NCBI GenBank assembly: GCA_963922495.1
Contig: CAWUIH010000001.1
Coordinates: forward strand, 1-64,000
DNA from: CAWUIH01 sp963922495
Lineage (GTDB): Bacteria > Pseudomonadota > Gammaproteobacteria > Coxiellales > Coxiellaceae
Reading direction: 5' to 3'
DNA length: 64,000 bases
Below the pieces are notes generated by a model, which had not been told where the DNA came from, searched no databases, and worked only from the letters and a program-made list of their open reading frames with translations. A program made the position numbers and the translations under genes. This document shows positions 37,916 through 46,906 of this stretch, piece by piece (within the stretch, counting starts at the first letter, position 1; each line of letters begins with the position of its first letter).

Positions 37916-39262
37916 TTATTCTTTTAAACCCAATAGTGTTTCAAGGTAATGAATGTTTTGAGCGCCTTTTTTGAAATTCTCATCGTCAAGCAAGCGTTTG
38001 TGTAAATCAATATTGGTTTTAATGCCGTCAACAACTAATTCATGCAAGGCGTTTTTCATGCGTCGTAATGCGGTAGTGCGATCTGGGGCATGAATAATCA
38101 GTTTACCTATCAAAGAGTCATAATTTGGAGGAACACGATAACCACTGTATAAATGAGAATCCATGCGTACACCCAGGCCACCTGGAGCATGATAGAGTGA
38201 CACTACGCCTGGAGAAGGCATGAAATTATCTGGATCTTCAGCGTTAATGCGGCATTCAATAGCGTGTCCATTGAAACGAATATCTTTTTGCTTTAAATCA
38301 AGTGGTAGATCTGCAGCCACTTTAATTTGTTCTTTAACAATATCAATGCCCGTTATCATTTCAGTTACAGGGTGCTCAACCTGAATACGAGTGTTCATTT
38401 CAATGAAGTAAAACTCGCCATTTTCATACAAAAATTCAAACGTGCCTGCACCCATATAATTCATAGCGACGCACGCATCGCTACAGCGTTTACCAATTTG
38501 CTCGCGTTGTTCTGTAGTGATGCCTGGGGCAGTTGCTTCTTCAATTACTTTTTGGTGGCGACGTTGCATCGAGCAGTCACGCTCGCCGAGGTGGATGGCG
38601 TTGCCTTTCCCGTCACTCAGTACTTGGATTTCAATATGACGCGGATTTTCGAGGTATTTTTCCATGTAAACCTCGCCGGTGCCAAAAGCAGCCAAAGCTT
38701 CTGTTTGGGTCATACTAATAAAATTTATTAGGTCGGATTTTTGTCGCACCACTCGCATTCCGCGACCACCGCCACCACCTGCCGCTTTAATTAAAACCGG
38801 ATAACCGATGCGTTCTGCAATAGCCAGGTTTCTTTCATTATCATCATCCAGCGCGCCATTGGAGCCTGGAATACAAGGGATGCCAGCTTCTTGCATCACT
38901 TTGATAGCAGATACTTTGTTGCCCATAAGCTGGATGCTGCGGTGAGAAGGGCCAATGAATTTGAAGCCACTGGTTTCTACTTGTTCAGCAAAATTGGCAT
39001 TTTCTGCTAAAAAACCATAGCCTGGGTGAACAGCATCTACGTTGGTAATTTCTGCTGCAGAGATCACCGCTGGAATTTTTAAATAACTGTCGGCGGCATT
39101 GGCGCGCCCAATACAAACGGCTTCGTCGGCTAAACGCACGTGCATTAAATCTTTGTCTGCGGTGGAGTAAGCTGCGACTGTTTTAATACCTAATTCTTTG
39201 CAAGCGCGGTGGATGCGTAGTGCAATTTCCCCTCGATTAGCAATTAAAACTTTTTTAAACAT
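37916..39262 (-). CDS. accC: Biotin carboxylase subunit of acetyl-CoA carboxylase
   Basis: 448 aa, ATP-grasp fold. [19 protein letters not shown] at the N-terminus, glycine-rich loop [30 protein letters not shown], and the metal/bicarbonate site [16 protein letters not shown]. Carboxylates the biotin on AccB in the first step of fatty-acid synthesis. accB is 47 bp upstream. Confidence 0.98.
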   Translation of the reverse strand: MFKKVLIANRGEIALRIHRACKELGIKTVAAYSTADKDLMHVRLADEAVCIGRANAADSYLKIPAVISAAEITNVDAVHPGYGFLAENANFAEQVETSGFKFIGPSHRSIQLMGNKVSAIKVMQEAGIPCIPGSNGALDDDNERNLAIAERIGYPVLIKAAGGGGGRGMRVVRQKSDLINFISMTQTEALAAFGTGEVYMEKYLENPRHIEIQVLSDGKGNAIHLGERDCSMQRRHQKVIEEATAPGITTEQREQIGKRCSDACVAMNYMGAGTFEFLYENGEFYFIEMNTRIQVEHPVTEMITGIDIVKEQIKVAADLPLDLKQKDIRFNGHAIECRINAEDPDNFMPSPGVVSLYHAPGGLGVRMDSHLYSGYRVPPNYDSLIGKLIIHAPDRTTALRRMKNALHELVVDGIKTNIDLHKRLLDDENFKKGAQNIHYLETLLGLKE

Positions 39263-39309
39263 GATGATAGCACTCCAAGCAAAAGAAAATGGATAATGAA
39301 AATACGAAA

Positions 39310-39780
39310 TTATTCACTTTCGATAACAAATAACGGTTGATCGAATTCTACGGGCTCTTCATTTTCAACTAGTTTGGCGCGAATCACCCCATTTTTGTCA
39401 GCTTCAATTTTGTTAAACATTTTCATTGCTTCGATGAGGCATAGCGTGTCGCCAACTTTGACTTTTTGTCCTACTTCAACAAAAGGCTTTGCGCCAGGTG
39501 TGGGTGCCAAATATACAGTGCCTACCATTGGTGATTTGACTTTGTGACCGCTGTGATTGATCAGGGTGGTCTCCACCGTCTGCGATGCATTGATTTCGGC
39601 TTCGGATGGCGCATTCACTGTATGCGTAGGTAATGGAGGTGGGAATACTGCCGTTGGTATCTGTGTTGCTGCAGGAAGACGGCTGATACGCACAGATTCT
39701 TCGCCTGATTTCACTTCTATTTCTCCAACACCAGTTTCGTTAATTAACTCTATGAGTTTTTTGATTTTACGAATATCCAC
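39310..39780 (-). CDS. accB: Biotin carboxyl carrier protein
   Basis: 156 aa from a GTG at 39780, identical in length to E. coli AccB. GAGG lies 8 bases upstream and the protein then begins with the standard [13 protein letters not shown] longer frame from 39876 would overlap aroQ and add unrelated residues. A Pro/Ala linker ([14 protein letters not shown]) leads to the biotinyl domain with the Lys in EAMKMFN (EAMKMMN in E. coli) near residue 122. Confidence 0.97.
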   Translation of the reverse strand: MDIRKIKKLIELINETGVGEIEVKSGEESVRISRLPAATQIPTAVFPPPLPTHTVNAPSEAEINASQTVETTLINHSGHKVKSPMVGTVYLAPTPGAKPFVEVGQKVKVGDTLCLIEAMKMFNKIEADKNGVIRAKLVENEEPVEFDQPLFVIESE

Positions 39781-39790
39781 GAGTAAACCT

Positions 39791-40240
39791 CTATTTTGTG
39801 TGATTAAGTAAATAATGTGATGCAGCTTGTAATGCCAGTGAGTAACTATTGGCACCGAAGCCCATAACGATTCCATAAGCGATATCGGCTAGATACGAGC
39901 GATGGCGAAAATGTTCGCGAGTGTACAGATTGCTAAGATGCGCCTCTATAAAGGGTATTTTAGTGGTTAGAAAAGCATCTCTTAAGGCGATACTGGTGTG
40001 TGTCAGCGCAGCAGGATTGATAATGATAAAATCGAACTGTTGCGATTTTGCTTGATGAATTTGTTGAATTAATTCGGATTCGGCATTACTCTGAAAGTGG
40101 CTGAGACAGTGTCCCAGCTTCTTGCTTTCCGTAACCAGTCGTTGGTTAATCGCTTCTAAGCTTAAGCTGCCATAAATTGCGGGTTCGCGCTGACCGAGTG
40201 CGTTTAAATTGGGTCCGTTGAGGATCAGTATATTTGCCAT
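39791..40240 (-). CDS. aroQ: Type II 3-dehydroquinate dehydratase
   Basis: 149 aa from ATG 40240, giving the standard [13 protein letters not shown] start. Active-site loop [13 protein letters not shown] (Arg, Tyr), [16 protein letters not shown], and catalytic His in [15 protein letters not shown]. Third step of the shikimate pathway. The order dsbD, aroQ, accB, accC is typical of gammaproteobacteria. Confidence 0.97.
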   Translation of the reverse strand: MANILILNGPNLNALGQREPAIYGSLSLEAINQRLVTESKKLGHCLSHFQSNAESELIQQIHQAKSQQFDFIIINPAALTHTSIALRDAFLTTKIPFIEAHLSNLYTREHFRHRSYLADIAYGIVMGFGANSYSLALQAASHYLLNHTK

Positions 40241-40407
40241 AATTCCATTTTGCCGTAAGTTGAATGAATTGTCCAATTTGCAGAAGAAGGCGGCATATTT
40301 GCCGAAGTTTTCTGAATTTGTTTGGTTTCTGGTGGTGCGTGTTCATACCTCAGACTGCAGTTAGCTTAACAGATTGTTGAGAGAAGTCTAGTTTACGCAA
40401 GGTTGTG

Positions 40408-42219
40408 TTACTTTTTAGAGCAGGTCAATAACTGAAGATGCTTAATGAAATTGTTGGCATTAACTGTACCAATAATACGTGAACCAGATATGGTGTCTCG
40501 GTTGGTATTGAAGAATAACAGTGTGGGTGGCGCAACGACATCATAATATTGCATCAAGTTTTTATCAGAGCTGTTGTTTTGCGTCACGTCGGCTTTAACC
40601 AAGTGAAAATGTTTTAGATGGGCAATTACGGATGGATTATTAAATAAGTTAATGTCCATTTCTTTGCAGGCGATACACCAATTTGCATAAAAATCCACCA
40701 AAGTTTGCTGATGTCGCTGGTGTGCAATATTGAGTTCTTGTTGCAGATCGTCAAGCGAGTGGATAGTCGTAAAATTGAGTGGCGGCATTTTTGGAGTATG
40801 ATTAAATACGATCAGTGGATTGTATCTTCCACCTTGTGGCGACTTTGCCGTAATAAAAATTGTTATGCCATATAGACAACAGATAATTCCGATACTAATA
40901 CTGCTTACACGTTTCCACCCTATTCGTGTTTTAACGATAAATATGAGAGTAAATCCGGCTGCGACGGCTAGCGCTGCAAACAAATAAGCGGTAATGACGT
41001 TGGAAATTAGTCGCGAAACCATCGATACAGCAACGCCTAACATTATAAAGCCAAGAAAATACTTGATGCTGAGCATCCAGCGTCCAACTCTGGGTAGGAT
41101 TTTTTTCGAAAATAAGCCGATAAGTAGCAGTGGGAACCCCATGCCCAGCGCTAAAAAAAACAACGCAATGCCTCCGAGCAGTGTGTTGCCTCGATGACTT
41201 AAATAGCCAATAACGCCGACTAGTGCGGGAGTAACGCAAGGGGATAAGATTAATGTTGAAATCACCCCCATAAAAAATGCACCTAGAAAAGAACCTTGTC
41301 TCTGTTTTTGTGAGAGTTGATTTAAGCGATTTTGCAACGTCTGCGGCAATTGTAATTCATATAGCCCGAATAATGACAGTGCCATTGCCACAAATACTAA
41401 GGTAAATAAGATAATGATCCATGGCTGTTGCAATGAAGCTTGAAGGCTGCCACCAAGCGAACCAAATAGTAAGCCAGCAGCCGTATAAGTGGCGCACATC
41501 CCCAAAACGTAGGTCAGTGACAATGCAAATGATCGCGAACTTTTTTTGTTGTGTTGTCCAACAATAATACTGGATAAAATCGGTATCATTGGGAGTACGC
41601 AAGGTGTAAACGCAAGTAGTAGTCCAAAACCAAAAAAACTCAATACTACGATCAAGAGGTTTTGTGTGGCGAAGATTTTTTCAATTTTGGAGGGCGTGGT
41701 TGTAGTGGTTTGGGGGTGTGTGATGTATTTGGGGTGCGTTACTATGACAGGTGGGTTGAACGATAGTGATTGCAGCGTGGTGAAATTAGCCCGAAGATTA
41801 ATCATTATGATTTTGGTGATTGGTGGGTAGCAATAACCCTGAGAAGAGCAACCTTGATAGCTCACTTTTAGTGTTAGTTTTTTTTCTGTTGCATTTAGAA
41901 TCGGTATCGCAATGTCTAAAACACCTGAATAGACCGGTAATTTGCCGATTCCTGGGTAGTTTTTAGTATGAGTCGGTGTTGGCCACAGCGGTTGCCCCAG
42001 TTGTGCGTTTCTGGGGGCGATAACCTGGAAATGCATATGATCCCGATAGAGATAAAAACCATTGCGAATATTCCAGTGAGTGACAATGGTTTGATAGTCT
42101 TTGGCATATGCAGAGAACAAGAATGCTTCATTAGCAGCGATCGGCTGAGGTACCGCTGCGCAAAAACTGCCGAACATCCACAGCAACAACAGTGAGATAA
42201 TGAGCTTTACAGATTTCAT
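40408..42219 (-). CDS. dsbD: Thiol:disulfide interchange protein DsbD
   Basis: 603 aa. Signal peptide, then the periplasmic alpha domain with redox Cys pair CSSQGYCYPP, a transmembrane domain of eight helices with Cys residues in FTPCVLPM and LSPCVTPALVG, and a C-terminal thioredoxin domain with WCIACK. It carries electrons from cytoplasmic thioredoxin to periplasmic DsbC/DsbG and cytochrome maturation. Confidence 0.96.
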   Translation of the reverse strand: MKSVKLIISLLLLWMFGSFCAAVPQPIAANEAFLFSAYAKDYQTIVTHWNIRNGFYLYRDHMHFQVIAPRNAQLGQPLWPTPTHTKNYPGIGKLPVYSGVLDIAIPILNATEKKLTLKVSYQGCSSQGYCYPPITKIIMINLRANFTTLQSLSFNPPVIVTHPKYITHPQTTTTTPSKIEKIFATQNLLIVVLSFFGFGLLLAFTPCVLPMIPILSSIIVGQHNKKSSRSFALSLTYVLGMCATYTAAGLLFGSLGGSLQASLQQPWIIILFTLVFVAMALSLFGLYELQLPQTLQNRLNQLSQKQRQGSFLGAFFMGVISTLILSPCVTPALVGVIGYLSHRGNTLLGGIALFFLALGMGFPLLLIGLFSKKILPRVGRWMLSIKYFLGFIMLGVAVSMVSRLISNVITAYLFAALAVAAGFTLIFIVKTRIGWKRVSSISIGIICCLYGITIFITAKSPQGGRYNPLIVFNHTPKMPPLNFTTIHSLDDLQQELNIAHQRHQQTLVDFYANWCIACKEMDINLFNNPSVIAHLKHFHLVKADVTQNNSSDKNLMQYYDVVAPPTLLFFNTNRDTISGSRIIGTVNANNFIKHLQLLTCSKK

Positions 42220-42338
42220 TTGTCGATTATAGCTCTGAAAAGGTCATAATCAATTCGGGTTGCAGCCTAATGTGAAGGCCGCAGTGTTGAGTTTTTCCAA
42301 GCTGCGGTTATCATTAGTTCGCAGAACAAATTACAGTA

Positions 42339-42650
42339 TCAGGCAGCGGGGCTGGCACAATGATTATCTTCTTCAGATAGTGAATCTTTAGGCGGCGCTG
42401 ATTTTCGCTGGCTCATAAATCCAAGCCCACTGTGAGCAGAGCTCTTGAAGGTGGCTGGAGAATGAGCATGAGCAAAAGCTTTCTGCATACCTTTAAGATG
42501 GTAATCGGCATCTGACTTTTCTTGGTTCTGTGCGCTCGCTTGCCCACTTAATGCAGTGAGTGCAGTAATACCAGTTTGTTTTACTGTCAGTGCCACTATG
42601 GTTTTTGCTTGGTCTTCGATAACTTTCAGAAGAAATTCTGTTAAGGCCAT
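42339..42650 (-). CDS. Small hypothetical protein with acidic C-terminus
   Basis: 103 aa, not recognised. AAGGGG seven bases before the ATG is a strong ribosome binding site. Residues 1-38 form an amphipathic or weakly hydrophobic helix (FLLKVIEDQAKTIVALTV); the rest is polar, rich in Ser, His and Lys, with SLSEEDNHC near the end. It sits alone between dsbD and yajQ. The acidic tail would fit, but not prove, a type IV secretion substrate. Confidence 0.5.
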   Translation of the reverse strand: MALTEFLLKVIEDQAKTIVALTVKQTGITALTALSGQASAQNQEKSDADYHLKGMQKAFAHAHSPATFKSSAHSGLGFMSQRKSAPPKDSLSEEDNHCASPAA

Positions 42651-42843
42651 GCTGTTTCCCCTTTAATGCGAGTTGAAAATTATTATGACTTAATCGTATC
42701 AAATCTAATCGTCTAGTGTAAGCTAAGGCTCACAGAATTGCGCCATTATCGGATTATATTTGTTAATTAATTTTCTCTTAATGTTTAAGATTTGTATTAC
42801 GAGGCGCTAAAATCAAAAACCCTTTTTATATAGGAGAATATAA

Positions 42844-43326
42844 ATGCCTTCTTTCGATATTGTATCAGAACTTAATCACCATGAAGTGGCGAATGCCGTC
42901 GATCAAGCTAACAGGGAAGTGAATACGCGCTTCGATTTTAAGGGCAGCAATGCGAATTATACTCATGAAGGCAATAGCATCAAATTGGTGGCTGAGGCCG
43001 ATTTTCAGTTAAAACAAATGTTAGATATTCTGCAAAATAAATTTGCCAAGCGACAACTCGATGTAGGTCATTTGCAGCCAGAAGATCCGGTGATTCAGCA
43101 TAAAAGTGCCATACAAGAAATCAAGTTGGTTGAAGGTATTGAAAAGGAGGTTGCTAAAAAGATTATCAAACTGGTAAAAAATCAAAAACTTAAAGTACAA
43201 ACTGCCATTCAAGGAGACAAAGTTCGCGTTACTGGAAAAAAGCGTGACGATTTACAATCGGTGATTGCGCTGTTGAAGGATCAAGATTTAGGACTGCCAT
43301 TGCAATTTGATAATTTTAGAGATTAG
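42844..43326 (+). CDS. yajQ: YajQ-family nucleotide-binding protein
   Basis: 160 aa with two ferredoxin-like repeats. MPSFDIVSELNHHEVANAVDQANREV at the start is highly typical, as are FDFKGSNANY and VRVTGKKRDDLQSVIALL. Some members bind cyclic di-GMP and act in signalling; others have no known role. GGAGAA precedes the ATG by about eight bases. Confidence 0.96.
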   Translation: MPSFDIVSELNHHEVANAVDQANREVNTRFDFKGSNANYTHEGNSIKLVAEADFQLKQMLDILQNKFAKRQLDVGHLQPEDPVIQHKSAIQEIKLVEGIEKEVAKKIIKLVKNQKLKVQTAIQGDKVRVTGKKRDDLQSVIALLKDQDLGLPLQFDNFRD

Positions 43327-43384
43327 GACCCACTGACATCGATGGGATATGGTTCTCCTTTGCTGCAAATTCTAAAATTTTGTC

Positions 43385-43435
43385 TATAGTTAGACGAGAG
43401 GTGGAGAAAAGTGGTAAGATGTGGTCGAAAGTGGG
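43385..43435 (+). promoter_or_regulatory. MraZ operator and promoter region of the dcw cluster
   Basis: Four GTGG boxes are phased exactly 10 bp apart at 43401, 43411, 43421 and 43431 (GTGGA, GTGGT, GTGGT, GTGGG), just upstream of the mraZ ATG at 43445. This is the arrangement of MraZ binding boxes (repeated GTGG-type units with 5-nt spacers). TATAGT at 43385-43390 may be the -10 element, with only a weak TTGCTG at -35. It predicts autorepression by MraZ. Confidence 0.85.
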
Positions 43436-43444
43436 AGCAACTAG

Positions 43445-43903
43445 ATGTTTCGTGGTTTAAATGCTGTTGCTATGGATGCAAAAGGGCGCGTCGCCATACC
43501 AGTAAAGTATCGGGAGCTGATACATTCGGAGTCTGGGGGTGCCCTCGTGGCGACAGTCGATACTGAGGAACGTTGCCTGTTACTTTACTTACTTCCTCAA
43601 TGGGAAAAAATAGAGCGGAAATTAGAGAATTTACCCAGTTACCATCCTGCGAGTCGTCGTATTCAACGCTTGCTAATTGGACATGCCACCGAACTGGAGA
43701 TGGATCGTAGCGGTAGAGTATTGATTCCGCCATTGCTTAGAGAATATGCAGGCCTTGGTCAAATGATTATGTTAGTCGGGCAAGGCAAAAAATTTGAGGT
43801 ATGGGGTGAGTCGCAATGGGAAATGGCACGAGAAAGTTGGCTCGGTGATGAAATACATGCCGATACTGATTTACCACCTGAAGTTCGTGACTTATCTTTG
43901 TAG
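43445..43903 (+). CDS. mraZ: Transcriptional regulator MraZ
   Basis: 152 aa with two SpoVT/AbrB-like halves, each holding a DxKGR-like motif: AVAMDAKGRVAIPVKYRE and ELEMDRSGRVLIPPLLRE. MraZ represses its own dcw promoter. The four phased GTGG boxes lie right before the gene. rsmH follows in 3 bp. Confidence 0.97.
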   Translation: MFRGLNAVAMDAKGRVAIPVKYRELIHSESGGALVATVDTEERCLLLYLLPQWEKIERKLENLPSYHPASRRIQRLLIGHATELEMDRSGRVLIPPLLREYAGLGQMIMLVGQGKKFEVWGESQWEMARESWLGDEIHADTDLPPEVRDLSL

Positions 43904-43906
43904 AAA

Positions 43907-44839
43907 ATGGCGCAATCACATATACCCGTTTTACTCGAAGAGGCACTACAAGGGTTAGCAATCAAAGCAGATGGACTCTATGTTGATGCAACATTTGGTC
44001 GAGGAGGACATGCAAAAGAATTAATGAGGCGTTTAGGGCCAGCCGGAAAATTAATCGCCCTGGATAAAGACCCAGAGGCCATTGCCAGCGCTGAGACCCA
44101 AACCGTTTTTGACGACATAAGGTTTTGCTTGTTGCATGCCTCTTTCGCAACTATTGAGCAGCAAATCAAGCAACTGGGATTACACGAAAAAATAGATGGC
44201 ATTCTATTAGATCTGGGGGTGTCGTCGCCGCAATTAGACGAAGCGAAACGCGGTTTTAGTTTCTCAAAGGATGGGCCTTTGGATATGAGGATGAACAACA
44301 CACAAGGTATGGACTCAGCAACTTGGATTAACCAAGCTGCTGAAGCGGATATCTGCCACGTAATACGCCACTATGGTGAAGAGCGCTATGCACGGCGTAT
44401 CGCGCGTGCGATTGCGCGCGCCCGTCACGTGCAACCGATTACTCGTACACAGCAACTTAGCGAAATTATTTCTCAAGCATGCCCTAGCCGTGAGCGAAAA
44501 AAGCATCCAGCAACTCGAACTTTTCAAGCGATCCGTATCTTCATCAATCAGGAATTACAAGAACTATCACAAGTCTTACAGCAAAGTCTGAATATATTGT
44601 GTGTTGGGGGGAGAATATGTGTGATTAGTTTTCACTCCCTAGAAGATCGTATCGTGAAACAATTTATACGGCGAGAATCTCAAGGAAAACCATTGCCACG
44701 AGACTTACCGGTAAGAGCTTCGGAAATCACGTGCCGCTTGAAAAAAATTGGTTCTATGACTAAAGCCACTGAACAGGAAATAATGCATAACCCAAGAGCC
44801 AGAAGTGCTCGATTACGAATAGCGGAGAAATTGGTATGA
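43907..44839 (+). CDS. rsmH: 16S rRNA (cytosine-1402-N4)-methyltransferase
   Basis: 310 aa. SAM-binding VDATFGRGGHAKELMRRLG, ALDKDPEAI, ILLDLGVSSPQLDEAKRGFSF, PLDMRMN and the C-terminal CVISFHSLEDRIVKQFIR are all diagnostic. ftsL overlaps its last codon (ATGA). Confidence 0.98.
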   Translation: MAQSHIPVLLEEALQGLAIKADGLYVDATFGRGGHAKELMRRLGPAGKLIALDKDPEAIASAETQTVFDDIRFCLLHASFATIEQQIKQLGLHEKIDGILLDLGVSSPQLDEAKRGFSFSKDGPLDMRMNNTQGMDSATWINQAAEADICHVIRHYGEERYARRIARAIARARHVQPITRTQQLSEIISQACPSRERKKHPATRTFQAIRIFINQELQELSQVLQQSLNILCVGGRICVISFHSLEDRIVKQFIRRESQGKPLPRDLPVRASEITCRLKKIGSMTKATEQEIMHNPRARSARLRIAEKLV

Positions 44840-45195
44840 ATACGAGCACACGCAACCTTGCTACCGATGAGATATCACATCACAGAAGTCGCGTTATTCA
44901 AAAAACAAAATCAAGTTTGGCTGTCACTGCATTATTAATTATGCTGGTGATATCCGCATTCAGTTTGATTTATGTCAAAGATTTAAATCGCCGTATGTTT
45001 ATCGAGTTACAACTATTACAGCGTGAAAAAACCCATGAATTAATAGAATGGGGTAAATTATTATTGGAGCGCGGTACCTGGTCAACGCAATCTCGTATTC
45101 AGCAGATTGCTCGTAGCCAGCTAGGGATGCGTACACCGAATAGTCATCATATTTTTTTAGTAGAGAGGAATAAATCTAATATCAAAGTTCGGTAA
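44836..45195 (+). CDS. ftsL: Cell division protein FtsL
   Basis: 119-aa bitopic protein: basic cytoplasmic tail, one membrane helix near residues 33-53 (AVTALLIMLVISAFSLIYV), then a short periplasmic coiled coil (LQREKTHELIEWGKLLLERG). Partners FtsB and FtsQ in the divisome. Identified by topology, length and position between rsmH and ftsI. Confidence 0.93.
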   Translation: MNTSTRNLATDEISHHRSRVIQKTKSSLAVTALLIMLVISAFSLIYVKDLNRRMFIELQLLQREKTHELIEWGKLLLERGTWSTQSRIQQIARSQLGMRTPNSHHIFLVERNKSNIKVR

Positions 45196-45200
45196 GTGAT

Positions 45201-46850
45201 ATGCTTCGAAAGTGGCGACAGTATACGCTTGCATCATTGTTGTGTGTTGCGGTAGCCGGAGTAATATGGCGCTTAATTGAGTTAAACGTTTTAGAACGAC
45301 CTTTTTTACTGAGACAGAGTAAGGCGAGGATCCTTCGAACCGTCAATATTCCGGCTTATCGTGGCATGATCACTGATAGAAACGGTGCACCACTCGCTAT
45401 CAGTACCCCCGTTGATTCAGTGTGGGTAAATCCACATTTGTTTCATGTTAATGCCGAGCAACTTCACGCGGTCAGCCATATTTTATCAATTCCTAGTAAT
45501 ATAATTAAACATAAATTAGCAAAGAATAAATCTCACCACTTTATTTATTTGAAACGTGATAATCCACCTGATGTTGTAAAAAAATTAAAAGCACTAAAAA
45601 TCTCAGGAATTTTTTTTCAAAGAGAGTATAGACGATATTATCCAAGTGGTGCGGTTAGTGCACAGGTTGTCGGCATCACCAATATAGATGATAAAGGTCA
45701 GGAAGGCATGGAGCTGGCATTTAACACTTGGCTTGCTGGAATGCCCGGGCAGAAAAAAGTTGTAAAAGACCGCTTGGGACATACGATTGCTGATGTAGCA
45801 TTATTAAAAAATCCACAGCAAGGCCGTGAGTTACAATTGAGTATTGATAATCGTATTCAATTCTTGGCTTATGATGCATTAGAGCAAACCATACAACAAT
45901 TCCATGCGCGGTCCGGTTCTGTGGTAGTTCTGGATGCACGCAGTGGTGAAGTACTAGCGATGGTGAATAACCCCTCTTACAATCCCAATAAGCGTTTTGC
46001 ATCGAATCCTGCAGTGATGCGTAATCGCAGTGTTACAGATATGTTTGAGCCAGGTTCGGTTATTAAGCCATTTGTCACTGCATTGGCGCTAGAAAGTAAA
46101 AAATATAGTCCGGATACGATTATTAATACCAATCCGGGATGGATGAATATTGGTGGCTATCGGATTCACGATGACCTCAATTACGGTGCGGTAAATCTCA
46201 CGCAATTATTGCAAAAATCTAGTAATATTGCTGCTGCAAAAATTTTATTAAGTCTTAACCCATCAGCCTATTACACATTGTTAAAAAATATTGGATTTGG
46301 CGCGCGCACTCAGAGTCGTTTTCCTGGTGAATCGCAAGGCTCTTTGGTTGCGCATACAACCTGGTTGCCTAGTGTCGTCGCCACAATGGCATATGGCTAT
46401 GGAATTGCGGTTACCGCATTGCAATTGGCGCAAGCTTACACGGTGCTAGCCAACCATGGTGTAAAAAAACCAGTGACTTTTATTAAAAGCGATAAATCAC
46501 CATTAGGAGTACGTGTTATGCCGGCTCAAGTGGCAGAAACAGTACTGCATATGTTGGAAACCGTTGTCAAAAAGGGCGGCACTGGTACTCGTGCTCACAT
46601 CAGTGGCTATCGCGTAGCAGGAAAGACTGGAACCGCTTATATCGCAGGTCCAAAAGGCTACTTTAAACATCGTTACGTGTCTTCTTTTGTAGGAATTGCA
46701 CCAGTTGAAGATCCACGTATCGTTATCGCAGTAGTTATTAGAGAGCCCAAAGGTAAGCATTTTGGGGGCACTGTTGCCGCCCCATTATTTGCCAAGATTG
46801 CTGAAGGCGCGTTACGATTACTCAATGTAATACCTCAGCTATTATCCTAG
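45201..46850 (+). CDS. ftsI: Septal peptidoglycan transpeptidase FtsI (PBP3)
   Basis: 549 aa. N-terminal anchor helix (LASLLCVAVAGVIWRLIEL), pedestal domain with IPAYRGMITDRNGAPLA, and a transpeptidase domain with catalytic EPGSVIKP (SxxK), QKSSNIAAA (SxN) and AGKTGTAYIAG (KTG). In most gammaproteobacteria murE follows at once; here no murE, murF or mraY follows, and the next gene is on the other strand. Confidence 0.97.
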   Translation: MLRKWRQYTLASLLCVAVAGVIWRLIELNVLERPFLLRQSKARILRTVNIPAYRGMITDRNGAPLAISTPVDSVWVNPHLFHVNAEQLHAVSHILSIPSNIIKHKLAKNKSHHFIYLKRDNPPDVVKKLKALKISGIFFQREYRRYYPSGAVSAQVVGITNIDDKGQEGMELAFNTWLAGMPGQKKVVKDRLGHTIADVALLKNPQQGRELQLSIDNRIQFLAYDALEQTIQQFHARSGSVVVLDARSGEVLAMVNNPSYNPNKRFASNPAVMRNRSVTDMFEPGSVIKPFVTALALESKKYSPDTIINTNPGWMNIGGYRIHDDLNYGAVNLTQLLQKSSNIAAAKILLSLNPSAYYTLLKNIGFGARTQSRFPGESQGSLVAHTTWLPSVVATMAYGYGIAVTALQLAQAYTVLANHGVKKPVTFIKSDKSPLGVRVMPAQVAETVLHMLETVVKKGGTGTRAHISGYRVAGKTGTAYIAGPKGYFKHRYVSSFVGIAPVEDPRIVIAVVIREPKGKHFGGTVAAPLFAKIAEGALRLLNVIPQLLS

Positions 46851-46906
46851 TGACTCTCTTGTCTTCTTAAAGACTGCGAATAAAATGATAAGCTAATGCA
46901 GATTAC

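Noticed and set aside
43401..43435. Phased GTGG repeats as a CRISPR-like or tandem repeat
   Set aside because: Period of 10 bp with 5-nt spacers directly before mraZ is the known MraZ operator layout.
46838..46850. ATTATCCTAG at the end of ftsI, as at the left flank of element copy 2
   Set aside because: No following AAAAAGC arm; just the ftsI stop codon.
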